From NCBI GenBank assembly GCA_010015655.1, contig ML976685.1:621942-685941 (forward strand): a DNA stretch of 64,000 nucleotides, given 5' to 3'. The notes under the pieces were generated by a model. The model saw only the letters and a program-made list of their open reading frames with translations. It was not told where the DNA came from and made no database searches. The DNA comes from Bimuria novae-zelandiae CBS 107.79 (Eukaryota > Ascomycota > Dothideomycetes > Pleosporales > Didymosphaeriaceae). Both the position numbers and the translations under genes were made by a program. Below, in pieces: positions 1 through 11,470 of the stretch. How positions within the stretch are numbered: the stretch's first letter is position 1; each line of letters starts with the position of its first letter.

Positions 1-821
1 AACCGCTGGCAGCGGTCATCGACAGAGCGCCATCTATGATCAGGGAAACCTAGATCGCCTGGACGCAGAAAGTGACTGCAATCCCTGCTTAGTGTGGGCG
101 TTCCACCGGGGGTCATTTTCTGTGCGGCGTCCACGAAGTCTCGCAGGACGGCGGACTGTGAGGTGGAGTGAAGCAGAGTTCTGTCCTATCGTCTGCTCGT
201 CGTCGTCGCGGTTCTTTGACGGATTACCGAAGGAGAACGGCTCGGCCATGAACGCGGGCGCGCTGGTAATTCAGCGTAGTTTCATGAAGGCTGTTCGATT
301 GGATTATGATGCTCTGTTCCGCGTATCAACGCATCTGCTAGGGTCTGCATGCCCGCAAGCCATGCGGCGGCATTGTGCCCATCAGTGCCTGGGGTGGCGC
401 GCTTGACCATCCGCAACGAAGTTTTCATTAATTACGAGCTCGCTGAGTTCGAATTGAGGAAGACAGTGCTTCCAGACATCGCACTGTGCAGACTGGGTGC
501 ACTTCTCGACCATTGGAGTCCAGCAACGGCCTATGTCTTGTATTACCAAACGTAACCTGGTGAGCTTTGCACTCGTAAGAGACGAGTGGAATGTCACGTG
601 CGCGTATAAGAGAGGATGAGGATATGGAGACCGGTTTGTCTGGCAGGTGGCAGAACGGATACGATCAAGGGCCTCATCGAATCCAGGCAAAAGTAAAGGC
701 GATGATAATGCGGAAATACTCCATATTTATTCCGTTCCCAAAACAATATCCAACTTGTACGGCGCATATACCCATCATCCATGTAATCGTCACATAAATC
801 GGTCGTCATCATAGCCAAGCT
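1..821. other. Intergenic, no gene seen
   Basis: Only short overlapping frames without a recognisable domain or a supported splice structure lie here. The right part is the 3' flank of the histidine-phosphatase gene that ends at 822. Confidence 0.5.
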
Positions 822-2651
822 CTAATAAACTTCGCTCAGGCTCTTCCTGTCTCGTTCCTTCATCTGCTCAATGTCTTCCTCGCTGATCTTCTTCTCCGAC
901 GACAGCTCCGCTACCTCCTCATTATCTTGCGCTCGGCTCTGGGCCTCTGGGCCCTTCTCGACAGCCATGTCACCTTTCAGCGCTTCCTTCAGGATCGGCA
1001 TATTCTCGCCGCCTTCCATGTGAGTCGGAGAGACAATCTTCACGTAGGGTGCAGACCCGACGTCACTGAGCTCGTCGCCGTCACCGAGCGTATCGGCTCG
1101 GGCTCCAGAGTACATACCCGACTCTTCCATCCACCCCTTCTGTGTTTGTTTGCGAGCCTTGCGTTCCTTGCTCTTTTCTCGTTGAGCTCGCCGGGCTGCG
1201 CTCTGCTGCACATGAAGGTGTTGCATGCCTGGGAAGTAGTCCGAGTCGTCTGAGAAGCCCTCGCCAGCACTTGGGGGCTGCAGGTGACGCAAAATAGCAC
1301 CCGTCCTGGGAGCAGCGTGATGTTGTTGGTGTTTGCGCGGCGGTGCGGGCCCAGAATCTTCTGCCTCGCTGCTCAGTATCTGCCCGTCGCTCGACCCGCC
1401 GTCGTCGGAGGCATCGTTGGGGGACGCAGGGGTCAACGGTAAGGGTGGCCCTGTGGCAGCCTTCGTGCTCGATTTGCGGGCGGGCTTCTGTGGTGTAGGC
1501 TCCTTTATAGCAGGTGCGTGGTCACCTTCCTGCGAAGCGATGGGGTTGTCGTCCTTCTCTTCGTCCATTGGTGTGAGGGGCACAGCCGGCGCCTGATTAC
1601 CGAGGAAGTCGGCTGTGTTTTTGCGCATTACTCGCTTCGGCCAGCTCATCTTGTCATGATTACAGCCGTTCGCGCAGCCTCCCCAGCGGCGGATCGGAAC
1701 CACTGGGGAGGATATCGTGTTTCCCGACTGTCCTAACAGAGAAGTCGGTCGGGAAGAGGTAGCCGTGCCGTTGCTCTTGCCGTCAGCGGCCGCGCGCTTC
1801 TTAAGGGCCGACCACGTTCGGAGCTCGTTCTCCAGTATGTATTTGCTGTTGGCAGGGCTCTGCTTCATGACGATGAACTCGCAGTGGTTAACGTTGCGTA
1901 GATCTTCAAAGTACTCGACCGACCAGTGGTACCTTTATAAGTCAGAATTGCTCTGTTCACAGGGATTCCCCAGTACCTACCATTTCATGAGAAAGACTCG
2001 CGTCATCAAACCGTGGGTGACCAGCACGCACACGCTTGGGAAGTCGGGCTCGCTGAACTGTCGCCACATGCTCTCGTTGAAGCCGCTCACACGATCATAT
2101 GCGTCGGCGGCGCTCTCTCCGTTGGGGATGCGGTAGAAGAAGTGGCCGTAGTCAGCGCGTTCCTGCCACATTCGCTCCATCTCAGCCGAACATGGCTGGA
2201 AGTTGCCAAAGTCCTGCTCGCGAAGCCGCGGCTCCTCGAACACGGTGATCTTATTCCGTGGGAAGGGCGAAGGTGACGGCTCGTCGGAGGTGAGGGTTCG
2301 CAGGATGCCTTCGGTGGTCTCACGAGTGCGGCGGTAGGGCGACGTGAAGAACTGAATCGTATCGTCTGGTTTCAGTAGAGAGCGAAGCTGGCGCCCAGCT
2401 TCCTCAGCCTGTATAGCACAGAACGGTCAGCCACAGGCTGGAACTACAGAATGGTTGAGGTGGGGGCGAAATGCGTACCTGACTCCAGCCCAGCTGGGTG
2501 AGCTTCACGCGGTGGTCGGGGATGAACTGGTGAATGTCGCGGTTCTTGTTCCCCTCCGACTGTGCATGGCGCACCAAAATAATCATCTGTACCCGAGTTA
2601 GCAGACTGCACCATCCTTCGGTCAGGGTCCACCTACCCGAGGTTTGCCCAT
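822..2651 (-). CDS. Histidine phosphatase (phosphoglycerate-mutase fold), DET1/YDR051C-like
   Basis: Four exons fit phase and splice sites: 2651-2637, 2586-2479, 2408-1981 and 1932-822, giving 553 residues. The first exon encodes only MGKPR. It joins directly to MIILVRHAQSEGN, which carries the RHxxS-type phosphohistidine motif of the superfamily (His at about residue 12). A second conserved His lies in LVTHGL just before the last intron. The first 190 or so residues form the catalytic domain; the remaining 360 are polar, acidic and basic low-complexity sequence with no domain I recognise. Yeast DET1 and related fungal proteins share the N-terminal half and are acid phosphatases of poorly known substrate, so a phosphatase role is inferred from fold. 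The gene is divergent from the PRKRIP1-like gene, with 433 bp between the start codons. Confidence 0.85.
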
Positions 2652-3084
2652 GATGGGGATGAGGGGTCGTGTGAAGCAATGGTTGTAGTTATCGGAGAAG
2701 GTCTGGTTAACGACGGGCTCAGTGAAGTGAAGGAGCGACGAAGGCAAAACGGTGCCTTATCATAACATCGTCAGTGGCAGGGAAGAAGTATCAAACAGCG
2801 TTTCAGCGCGGCGCAGTGCAGGCGGTGTCGTCGGCGCCATTTCGCTGCGCTTGTGGCAACTAACCCCCGCCGTACCGCCGCCAAAAAGTCTGGCCCATGC
2901 GCAGCCGCATCAACGCGACGCCATCATCATCGCTCACAGTATTACACATCACACCTTCACTGCCCCATGCTACACTTTGGAATCTCCGCCACCGTCATCT
3001 TTGATTACCAAAAACAACTCGAATCTTCTGCACAGGTGATTCCAACACGATTTGCCTTCTACCGCGACTCCCACGCCCGCCGCC
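2652..3084. promoter_or_regulatory. Divergent promoter region
   Basis: These 433 bp separate the start codons of the phosphatase (leftward) and the PRKRIP1-like gene (rightward) and must hold both promoters. No clear TATA element was seen. Confidence 0.5.
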
Positions 3085-3708
3085 ATGTCGGAGAACATCC
3101 CAGAGTCCATCCCCACCTCCGCAGACCCGCGCTCGAGACGGCCCACGAAGAAGCGCGCTGTCGCCCCAAGTGGGAAGCTAGCTGCCGATGTGGAGGCGCT
3201 GTTTGCAAAGCCCGACCGCGAAATCCACATACCCGGCTCGAAGCCAGACAAGGGCCTTGCGCCGCCTCCCGAGATTGTCGCCAACGTCCAAGGCTCTAGC
3301 GCAGGGGCAGGCAGCGGCGAGTTCCACGTGTACAAGGCGAGCCGACGGAGAGAATATGAGCGATTGCGGCTCATGGATGAGCAGGTGAAGAAGGAGGAAG
3401 ACGAGAAGGAATTCCAGAAGCGGAAGGAGGAGCAAGAGCGACAAGATCGTGAGAAGACGGAGAAGAACAGGGCGAAGCGGGAAAAGGCGCGAGCGAGGAA
3501 AGCAAAACAGAAGAAGGGGCAGAAGGGCGACGGTGTCAAAGATAAGGAAGGCACGCCCGCTGCCGACGGTGACAAGCAGAAGAAAAAGCTTGTCCCGAAC
3601 ACGAATGTGCCGAAGCCTGCCGACGGCGAGGACGATCAGGTGCTCAACGGCGGCGGCGAGGTCAAGAACTCTGACGAGATCGGTCTGGTCATCGAGGATG
3701 AGGATTGA
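3085..3708 (+). CDS. PRKRIP1-like (DUF1168) nuclear protein
   Basis: An intronless 207-residue protein. The start is the ATG at 3085 in a good context (GCCGCCATGTCG); the frame is open further upstream but without an ATG. Residues about 85-100 read EFHVYKASRRREYERL, the signature of the DUF1168/PRKRIP1 family. This is followed by a long highly charged Lys/Glu/Arg helix, likely coiled coil, and a basic stretch resembling a nuclear localisation signal. Human PRKRIP1 is a spliceosome-associated protein and an inhibitor of the kinase PKR. Fungi lack PKR, so a splicing-related role is the more likely inference. The C-terminus is acidic. Confidence 0.85.
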   Translation: MSENIPESIPTSADPRSRRPTKKRAVAPSGKLAADVEALFAKPDREIHIPGSKPDKGLAPPPEIVANVQGSSAGAGSGEFHVYKASRRREYERLRLMDEQVKKEEDEKEFQKRKEEQERQDREKTEKNRAKREKARARKAKQKKGQKGDGVKDKEGTPAADGDKQKKKLVPNTNVPKPADGEDDQVLNGGGEVKNSDEIGLVIEDED

Positions 3709-5984
3709 GTTCCAACACCTTCCGTCCGTCGCACATCCATGTGCCCACAAAGCGCACCGCCGCCTATGCAGTTTTGCATCACTATTGCGTGATCTCAGGA
3801 GCAGTCGCGCCTGCCCCAGGTTCCTTCCCTGCTAGGCACCTTCTTCTCGTGTCCGGTGGGCAACAGACCCCGCATGGCTGGACTCTTTGCCCGGTTTGCC
3901 GTGCTTGCATTCTTACTACGATACCACTAATTGACCTTGTACTTTATTTCCCGTCTTTGCCTCCAACACGTCCTGGTCGAACAAATTGTGTGTTGCAATT
4001 ACCCAGGATGCTTGCGTCAGTCTGTCAACGATGCATCACCATTCCCAATTGCCAAAGCTGACGCGGACATGGCGAACACGCTGGTCTTCGGACGTCCGCA
4101 GGAATGTCATGGTTCTGGTGCAGGCGTCGAGGGTTCCTCTACAGCGGTCGGCCTGGCGTATCCGGGATTGACTCGATACACGTTGCAGGTCCCGTCCGAC
4201 TGCGATGGCGAGCCAACGCCACCTGATTTGCTTCGGTTTCCTCCGGCCTCATTAATCCACAATGTTCACGCATCAATAAATGCCCTGTCTGTGACGGAGT
4301 CAGGCATTTGTTTGCTCCACTTTCCTAGATGAAACTAATTTCAGCTAGACTTTCGTCACTGCTAGTTGCGAGTTATACACCAATACGGCCATGTTGAATA
4401 TCTCAGCTGTCGGTATATTCCGTATGCAAGACCATAAACCGCGAAGCAATGACGAAAGACCCGGAGCGAAGTAATATAGAACCAAGACTGTGCTAGCCCC
4501 TCAATTACAGTCTGTGCATCTTCGGTTCCCCGGTGTGTCCCACAAAGCCGCTACTCCACAGGACAACCCGGTAGCGGAGAAATACCTAGTTCAGAGCGGC
4601 AAAATTCAGGAACATCCATCTAACCTGGCCAATAGTTACTCTAGCGCTCTATTGTCCAATCTAACTCCGGCTAGTTAGTCACTCTACGAAGCTTACATTC
4701 ACCTCATGCTTTCTACAGCCGTTACCCCAGCCGCTGCACGCCTATGCTTTTCCCGCTTGTGTTCGCCTCTTACTTCCTGGTATCAGGTAGACGTGCTCGC
4801 TCGTCATCCAGTAACTACTCGTCGTTTTTCCTGACCAGTGTCCAGCTTACGCGTCCCGTGCCCCGTGATTGCACGGAGACCCTCTGTCGACTATCCCTGG
4901 AAGACCAGGTACAATCAGCCTCGGAATCATTATTTTATTCGTATCAATGGTGCGATCCGGAAGACTGCAACCGCTTCTTCTAATTTACTACATGCGATGA
5001 CGTGTAGAAGAATAGACGCAAACTAGGTCGTACAGATTGCGTGCACTGCTGCACGTCGCTTTCCGATCATCCCTTGAATCCAAGCCCAGGCCCTGGTTCA
5101 ACTTCTCACGCAGAGGAAATCCAGGGCGCGGTGTGGGTCCGTGGAGCAAATGTGTCCACGGGTGGGTCTATTTACAATTCGCATACTAATCAGTTCAGTT
5201 TCCTTCAACACACCTCACCCCACCTTTCGGCTCGGAAACATGTAGCGTGCTCCACGTGTGAATTGGCTAAATGCGAATAAATCGCCTTTGAGAGGAGACG
5301 CATCAAACTGGTGAAATTGTTCACGACTGCGAGCGTCCCTTGCTCGGCGTGCTCACGACGTGTTTTCCATTGGTCACGTTCACCAGGGATGGCTTTTTAC
5401 CAGCCATGCGCCTTACCTGTGCAACTCACATTTCATATAGCTGTACAGTTACAGCTAAAACATACGACTTGTTCAGCCATCCATTCGTGGTAAACGATTT
5501 GAGGTGCTGCAAGAGTTATGCTCCCTCCGTCAAGATTACTTGGCCACTACCATCAAAAGTTTACTTACGGGGCACATCATACATCAATCTATTCTGCAAC
5601 TCAGTTCGGCGTCCCTGCAGCATTTACCAGCATTCCCCGCAAGGTCTACTGATGCAACGTGTGCATGTCGGAGATTTGCGATGGTTGAGGAAAGAACACC
5701 GTATTACTATGGCTGGTGGGTCATGACGGCCGCACTGCGGCATCAACGCATATTGAAGCTCATCAACTTGCGCCTAATCATCACTTCAAGGGTCCTGAAC
5801 GGCAATACCGATCCCCATGATCAACTGGATGGAAAAATGCTTCACGCCAGTGGGTTGCAACCTTCATCGAAGTATAAAGCAGCATCTTCCTTCTACTAGA
5901 ACTCACCATCACCGACAACCGTCTGCCTCATCTCAACGCCCAGCCTAGCTAGTCTTCAATCATTCCCGAGAGAACTACATCAAA
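3709..5984. other. Long intergenic region, no gene seen
   Basis: About 2.3 kb with only short, compositionally unconvincing frames. No repeat, retroelement domain or RNA gene was recognised. A TATA element for the next gene lies at its right end. Confidence 0.5.
5873..5879 (+). promoter_or_regulatory. TATA box of the proline-rich secreted protein gene
   Basis: TATAAAG, 112 bp upstream of the ATG at 5985. This is a usual distance for a strongly regulated fungal gene. Confidence 0.5.
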
Positions 5985-6538
5985 ATGAAGTTCTCCATCG
6001 TTACTGCCATCTTCGCCGCTAGGTAGATAGTCCTCACCCTACTGCAGCGCATGTCTAACACCACGAAAGCGCCATTGCCGTCCCGCTGGCTCAAGACGAG
6101 GCTCCCACCTCTGCCTCTCGTCGCCCTCGCCCGACCGCTCTGCCCAGTTTCTCGCTTCCCAGCGGCTTCCCTACTGGTCTACGTATGTCCTTCCCAATGC
6201 CTTCGGCAACAACACAACGCGACCCCTTCGCTGACACACCCACAGCGACCGGCCTCCCTACGGGCTTCCCAACCAGCATCCCGCGCCCATCCTTCTCGCG
6301 CCCCTCTGGTGTGCCCACAGGTGGTCCTCGTCCGTCTTTCTCCCGCCCTACCGGCGTCCCATCTGGCTTGCCTACAGGCAGTCCTCGCCCGTCTTTCTCC
6401 CGCCCGACTGGCGCCCCGTCGGGTGTGCCAACCGGCGGTCCTCGTCCGTCTTTCTCCCACAGCGCTAGGCCCTCGGGTCGTCCCAGCCGCTCCAGCGCGG
6501 CTCCGCCGGCACCTACGGAGACGGAGGAAGTGGAGTAG
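5985..6538 (+). CDS. Secreted proline-rich repeat protein
   Basis: Three exons (5985-6022, 6070-6182, 6246-6538) joined by introns of 47 and 63 bp give 147 residues; both junctions keep phase. Residues 1-20 (MKFSIVTAIFAASAIAVPLA) look like a signal peptide, followed by a dibasic RR at about 30-31 that could be a Kex2 site. The mature part is nearly all Pro, Ser, Gly, Thr, Arg and Phe. It carries four copies of PRPSFS spaced 15, 19 and 19 residues apart, linked by variants of RPTGVPSGLPTG. There is no cysteine and no known enzymatic domain. It could be a wall-associated repeat protein, a source of processed peptides or an effector; the sequence does not decide. It sits alone in a gene-poor stretch behind a TATA element. 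Confidence 0.75.
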
Positions 6539-7037
6539 AGGGTTATGTAGTGATACAGTGAGGGTGTGGGGTGGTAAGAAGGAGGAGATGAGCTGGGTTG
6601 TATGTAGGGCTAACACTCGTTAATGGAACAGTTACTGTAATTGCGGATCTGTGCGCGGGGTGATGATTGTGCGCTTCTCGTTGAGCCTTCTTGTGTTGAA
6701 TCGAGTGGCGTTGATCTTGGAGATTGAGGAGGTCATAGGGGGTCTTTTTAGGACTCGCTGTGTATAGCGAACGCTCATAGTTGGGAAATGCATGTGTCTG
6801 TAGTTGCGTGCCTACTCGATCTTAGATGAAGTTGGGCAATAGGTATGATGCGGCGGCGGGCAGGGGTTCTTCCTAGATATGTCCGGGCATAACTTACTAG
6901 GCTTAGCTGGGCTCTATTTTGATATGCAAGGATGTGCCACGGTGGATATGCACCTTCTTAATCTCGGATGAAGCTGGTAAAAGAAATTATGCTAAGTTTG
7001 CTTGATGGGTATAGATGAAAGGCTTACGAGTGAATTC
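6539..7037. other. Intergenic, no gene seen
   Basis: 3' flank of the proline-rich protein gene; T-rich, with no convincing coding frame or repeat. Confidence 0.45.
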
Positions 7038-7541
7038 CTAGGGAGCACGCAAAGGCAGGGGAGAGAGCCTTGATGGATATTGATTGGCATATACTTTACA
7101 AGTCCTGGGCAACAAGCCAATTGCCAGGATTTCCTCGTCTGGCACCCTGCATCCACCTACGCCTATCTCTCCATTTTCCTTGATGGACGGTTCCACAGTA
7201 ATCTGCAGGAGCGCCGCATCAGGATCATCTGCGAGGGACGGGCTCACTTCCATAACGAGTGAGAGCGTCTCCTTCGGATGGTTACCGCACTTTCCCCACA
7301 CTAGCACTGCCACCGTCTCAAACTGATGGGGCATATCGGCATCATTACCACCAACAGACTCACTCGCTTCAACACCAAATATCGGCAAGTCCATCTCCAA
7401 TCTCTTTGACAGCGGCCTTCTTGACAATAGCATCGGCAGTGATTCGAGTAGTTAGACCACTCTGTCGGGATGTTCCGATTTGGCTTCATCGGCAGATTGC
7501 TTCACCGCCGCCGCCTTGACATAGGCATGACTAGCAAACGC
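7038..7541 (-). pseudogene. Possible decayed gene fragment, family unknown
   Basis: Reading leftward, protein-like sequence appears in three successive frames, broken by shifts or stops near 7458 and 7376. The first piece is Lys/Ala-rich (AYVKAAAVKQSADEAKSEHP), the second reads ADAIVKKAAVKEIGDGLADI, and the last is about 110 residues ending at 7038. No intron with usable splice sites joins them. I do not recognise the family. It may be a frameshifted relic, or chance open frames in GC-rich DNA. Confidence 0.3.
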
Positions 7542-7610
7542 TGCGCTCGCCTCTCACTTTTTTTTTGAGAGAAAGGTAGGTAGTGAGTGAGAAGTGGGGC
7601 TAGCAAACGC
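7531..7610. repeat. 11-bp direct repeat flanking a 58-bp segment
   Basis: CTAGCAAACGC occurs at 7531-7541 and again at 7600-7610. The segment between contains a T9 run flanked by CTCTCAC and GAGAG. It could be a small insertion with a target-site duplication or a local duplication. Confidence 0.4.
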
Positions 7611-7641
7611 ACCCTTTTGGGCTCCTTTGGTCCCTCACTCT

Positions 7642-7666
7642 AAAAAAAAAAAAAAAAAAAAAAAAA
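7642..7666 (+). repeat. Poly(A) tract, 25 A
   Basis: An uninterrupted run of 25 A follows CCCTCACTCT, between the two decayed gene regions. It may be a slippage-prone homopolymer or the 3' tail of a retroposed copy; no duplicated target site was found to prove retroposition. Confidence 0.8.
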
Positions 7667-7687
7667 GACACGCAAGAGAAGCTTATT

Positions 7688-8404
7688 TCAGCGAATAAAC
7701 GACATGGCGACCGCTAGAACCATCAGCTCTCGAATAGCCACAACCGAACATACCAACTCACCGGCACTCGCCGCATTAAGCTGCTCCGCTGACACTATGT
7801 AACCCGTCGCAGTACGCGCACCTGCCCCGGAACCACATCCACCCGACAAAGCAACAACCACACCAGCGACCTCAGGCGCTATGCCAATGTACACCGGCTG
7901 CCTGTAGTACAACATAGTATCAACAACCTGGTCAATTTGCTGGATAGCGGTGGACGCTGTATTGATGACAGCTGCAGCCGCGAAAGGCAGTCCCGCTATA
8001 AAATCCGAGGCACTACAAGTATTACTATAAAGTGTGCAAAGCTGTTTGGAAGAATCATATTACCCCCTGAATTCGTTAGAGTTCAATTCCTGCACAAAGA
8101 CCACCGGCCGTCCGGGTAAGTACTGCCGTCCTGCCTCGAAGCAAGCTGCAAGATCAGAGGTGTCGGACGATACGACGAAAACGCCGACTTCGGTGCTGGT
8201 TAGTGTTACGTTGGAACGCGTGATATCGACGTGAGACAAGCGATTGCGCTGGATCGACCCGATGAACAGAGTTCCTTTGGATAAAGTTAGTCAAGATTCC
8301 GCGAGTGTACGAAGGAATGTAGTACTCAGACCGCGCCCGAGAACTTGATGAGCGCCCGTGGTGGCTAGCTTCCAGAAGAGATAGTCCCCGATGGTAGTAG
8401 ACAT
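7688..8404 (-). pseudogene. Possible remnant of a pyruvate-decarboxylase-like (ThDP) gene
   Basis: Two parts of this leftward stretch resemble thiamine-diphosphate decarboxylases. The start (ATG at 8404) reads MSTTIGDYLFWKLATTGAHQ, like the N-terminal TIxxYLxxRLxxxGxxxxFGVPG region. Near 7940-7860 the sequence IDQVVDTMLYYRQPVYIGIA resembles the later IDxVLxxxxxxRRPVYIGxP segment. The catalytic and ThDP-binding parts are absent, the distance between the fragments is far too short, and a stop at 8060 and frame changes break the reading. The intervening 70 residues are unassigned. The family call rests on two short motifs only. Confidence 0.35.
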
Positions 8405-10120
8405 GATGAAGACGGATTTCTACAAAACCGAGGACGGCAACGCTGCTCAAAATAAAGCGATGGTATCGGAAGGACTGACGGTGCTGTATCTGAGAAGAAC
8501 ATGATGATACCAAGTCAAGTTCCTCTCCTTTTAATGCTGTGATAGTCTATCACAAGGTGTTTGCGTTCGCATGATGTCGTCCAGTTAGCTGCCATAGGGG
8601 TTGGGACCGCATCCCAAAGACTGAGGTGTAAAGACCTAACATAGCTCCGCCCAGGCTTTCGCCCATGGGTGTTAGATGACCGGTAGTCCACTCAATCCCC
8701 TCAATCGATCAGAGCAAAGGGAAGTCCGTACCGTACTTCCACTGCGCTGCTCGCAAGGCTGAAGCATATCAAGCTGAGGAAGCTGCGTCGACGCTTGAAC
8801 CTGCAAAGATGACAGCTAACAACCCCAGGTTGAGATAGATTCGTGACAAATTCTTGAGTGACCCACAAGTATCCTCAATCGGTTCGCTGAACCATGCTAC
8901 GACGTTTATCAGCCTCGACCACTTCCAGGCCTACCGTCGCCCTACTCGCTGTGAGTGAGCAGTGGACAAGGAATGAGAAGCCCAATGAATTCCGCAACCT
9001 TCTCAGTGGGAGTCGGAAAGAGTGAACCGTCGAGAGCTGTGGGGCTGGAAAAGCTTATACGCACTTCGTAGAAGGCGAATATTCAGGCAAAGCCGCTGAT
9101 ACCTCTCGCACCATGTTTCTCCTTACGGTAACAGTCAGTACGACCATCTGACTGAGTAGTACGAGGCGCCGGATTAGAGGCCACTGTCGATCTCCGGGAG
9201 TGAGAAGAAGTGGCTGAGCGCGGCTGAAAGTGTAGATGCATGTGCGGGACGACCCGTAGAGCACAGAAACTAGCCCGGAACTGAGCTTGATTTGAGATTC
9301 ACATCCAGACACGCGACTGCGATAAGGCGACGCGTTATGGAAATATTGTCCCATGGTCTACTTCTGCCCGGTACCGTTTAGGGGACGGATCCCCTATCTT
9401 ACGTTCAATAACCCAGGGACGCGCGTAAGGCGTTCTGCGTTTCTCGCAGCGAAAACAAAAAGATATCATATCTCAACACACTATACATCTCTGGTTGCGA
9501 AGCAGTGTTGCGATGGGTCGTGTGTGGTAGAGGAGAGATCGTACGGAGCAAGCTGAGATCTGCGTGGCCCCCACTGTCATAAGTGCGTGGCTGATGATGT
9601 GGCGCAGGCTCTTATACCAGCCGTATCCCCCAGCACGGAGGACGCGTTGTGCCGCGGCTCTGAGAAGCTCGCCAGGGTCTATTTGAGTATCGGGAATATC
9701 TAAGACTAAATAAAAATATACCATACGCTGACCTCGGACAGTCTGCTGTGCAACCGTCTCGCTTTTCCATGGCGAGTGGCGAAAGTGTGTTCGGTTATCA
9801 AAATGGACAACGTGTGAGACTGACCTAGAACATTGCGGGAACCTGTATGAACCAGTGGTAAATGTGCGAAGGAGGTCCAAGTCCTCGAATTGTTAAAGCC
9901 TTACTGCTCACAGTGCAGGTAGCCATGGAACGTACTAACAAGCGAAAATGGCACATCATCGGCACGGAAATTTCATGGGCTCCATGTCATTGACTGTCAT
10001 ACTACACTAGCTGTTCAGTCGCCCAGAGGCACTTCCGTCTGATAGCCCGTAAGGCTCTGCCGATCAGGATGTTGATCCTGGTGCAGCCACATCCTGCGTA
10101 TTGAAACCTTCTTTGACTTC
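8405..10120. other. Gene-poor stretch, no gene supported
   Basis: The longest frame is about 135 codons leftward (9880-9473) and shows no domain. No retroelement motif was found. It probably consists of diverged accessory DNA. Confidence 0.45.
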
Positions 10121-11470
10121 AGTGGCCCCACACAAACAACAATCAAAGAATCTCGATAATGCTGTTCATGCCTCTCTCACTCAAGAAAGAGTCCTTCTCC
10201 ACTGAAACGCCTTTTAGGGCTCCACACACCTCGACAATCGTCGACCAGAACTAGGATCTTGATGAAAACTTGCCCCGTTCACAAAAAATATGGGAACGAT
10301 CAAGCTTTCGTACGGTGGCGAACCATCGAGGAATTGCTGTTCCTTCTCTAAGACCCTGTACATAATCTGCGGCTCCGTCTGCACCAATGGCCCCACACAA
10401 ATAACAGTCGTAAGTCAAGAGTCTTGTCGATGCTGTTCATGCCCCTCTTGACGAAGAGCGGGTCCCTCTCCACTGATATGCCGGTTTGGCTCCACAAATT
10501 TCGACGGTTGTCGACCGAAGCTCTGATTATAAAAGCTTGACCCATTCACCGAAGAAGGCTGAATGGAGGAAGTTTTCCCTTGGGGATCAATTCCAAGTGT
10601 GCCAGTGGCCCAACGTGAGGGATGGTTGTAAGTCAACGAATCTTGTCGACTCCGCTCACGTACATTCCAGGTCAAGAATGTCCCATCTACTGGCGCGCCT
10701 GTTAAGGCTCCTAATAGCGACCATGATCGCCCAAGTTTGACTATGCATGGTCCCTTTGTAAACTTTCCTCCAGAATTTGTGGTAAGTGTGCGAGTGGCTT
10801 GTTTCCTTCCAGCACAGAGTTGAGTTGTTGTTGTTGTTTTTGTTGGGGACAGTGTATGTTGTTTTGGCGTCTTGCCGACGCCTGCTGCCTATCCTTCTTT
10901 TGTAGCCTGGTTGTTCGTTCTTGTGTCTGTCCCATGTTGCCAGTGGCCCCACGTGGGCGGTCGTAAGTCAAAGAATCTTGTCGACTTCACCCACGCACAT
11001 ACCAGCAGGAATGTCCTCCACTGACGTGCCTGTTAAGGCTCCCGACGGCGCCCATGTCCGTTATTCCATCTTCGCACTTTGTACAAAACCTGTAGAATGC
11101 GCGCGGATGGCTTCTTTCCTCCCGTACAGGTGGCGGTCGTCCGTGTTAGGGCCCCGTTGCCGTTACTGTTTCGAAAGCCTAGTTGTGTCTGTCCCATATT
11201 GCCCGTAGCCCCACGTCGGCGGTCGTAAGTCAAAGAATCTTGCCGACTTCACCCACGCACATCCAAGCCGGGATGTCCCATCTACTGACGCGCCTGTCAA
11301 GACTCCGCACTTGCGACCGTGGCCGCCCGGGTCCCTTGAGTCCATCTTTGCAGTTTCTACAAAACTTGTAGAAAGTGCGCCGATATAGGTTTTTCTGGCC
11401 TCTTGCAGACGCCCGTTGCTGGTACTGTTTCGAAAGCCTGGAGTGTGATCGATCGGAGAAAACACTATCC
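10121..11470. repeat. Diverged tandem array, about five units of 217-337 bp
   Basis: Units begin near 10121, 10386, 10603, 10940 and 11201, each with a variant of AGTGGCCCCACGTG. Most then carry GTAAGTCAAAGAATCTTGTC. Units 3-5 also share TGTCCCATCTACTGACGCGC followed by TGTTAAGGCTCC, and units 4-5 share CTACAAAACTTGTAGAA and TACTGTTTCGAAAGCCT. Copies differ by many substitutions and indels, so this is an old array. Short open frames exist in both strands but none is maintained across units. Confidence 0.7.

Noticed and set aside
6051..6623. 190-codon frame overlapping the proline-rich protein
   Set aside because: It is in a different frame, lacks a signal peptide and reads through the inferred introns; the spliced frame gives a coherent secreted repeat protein.
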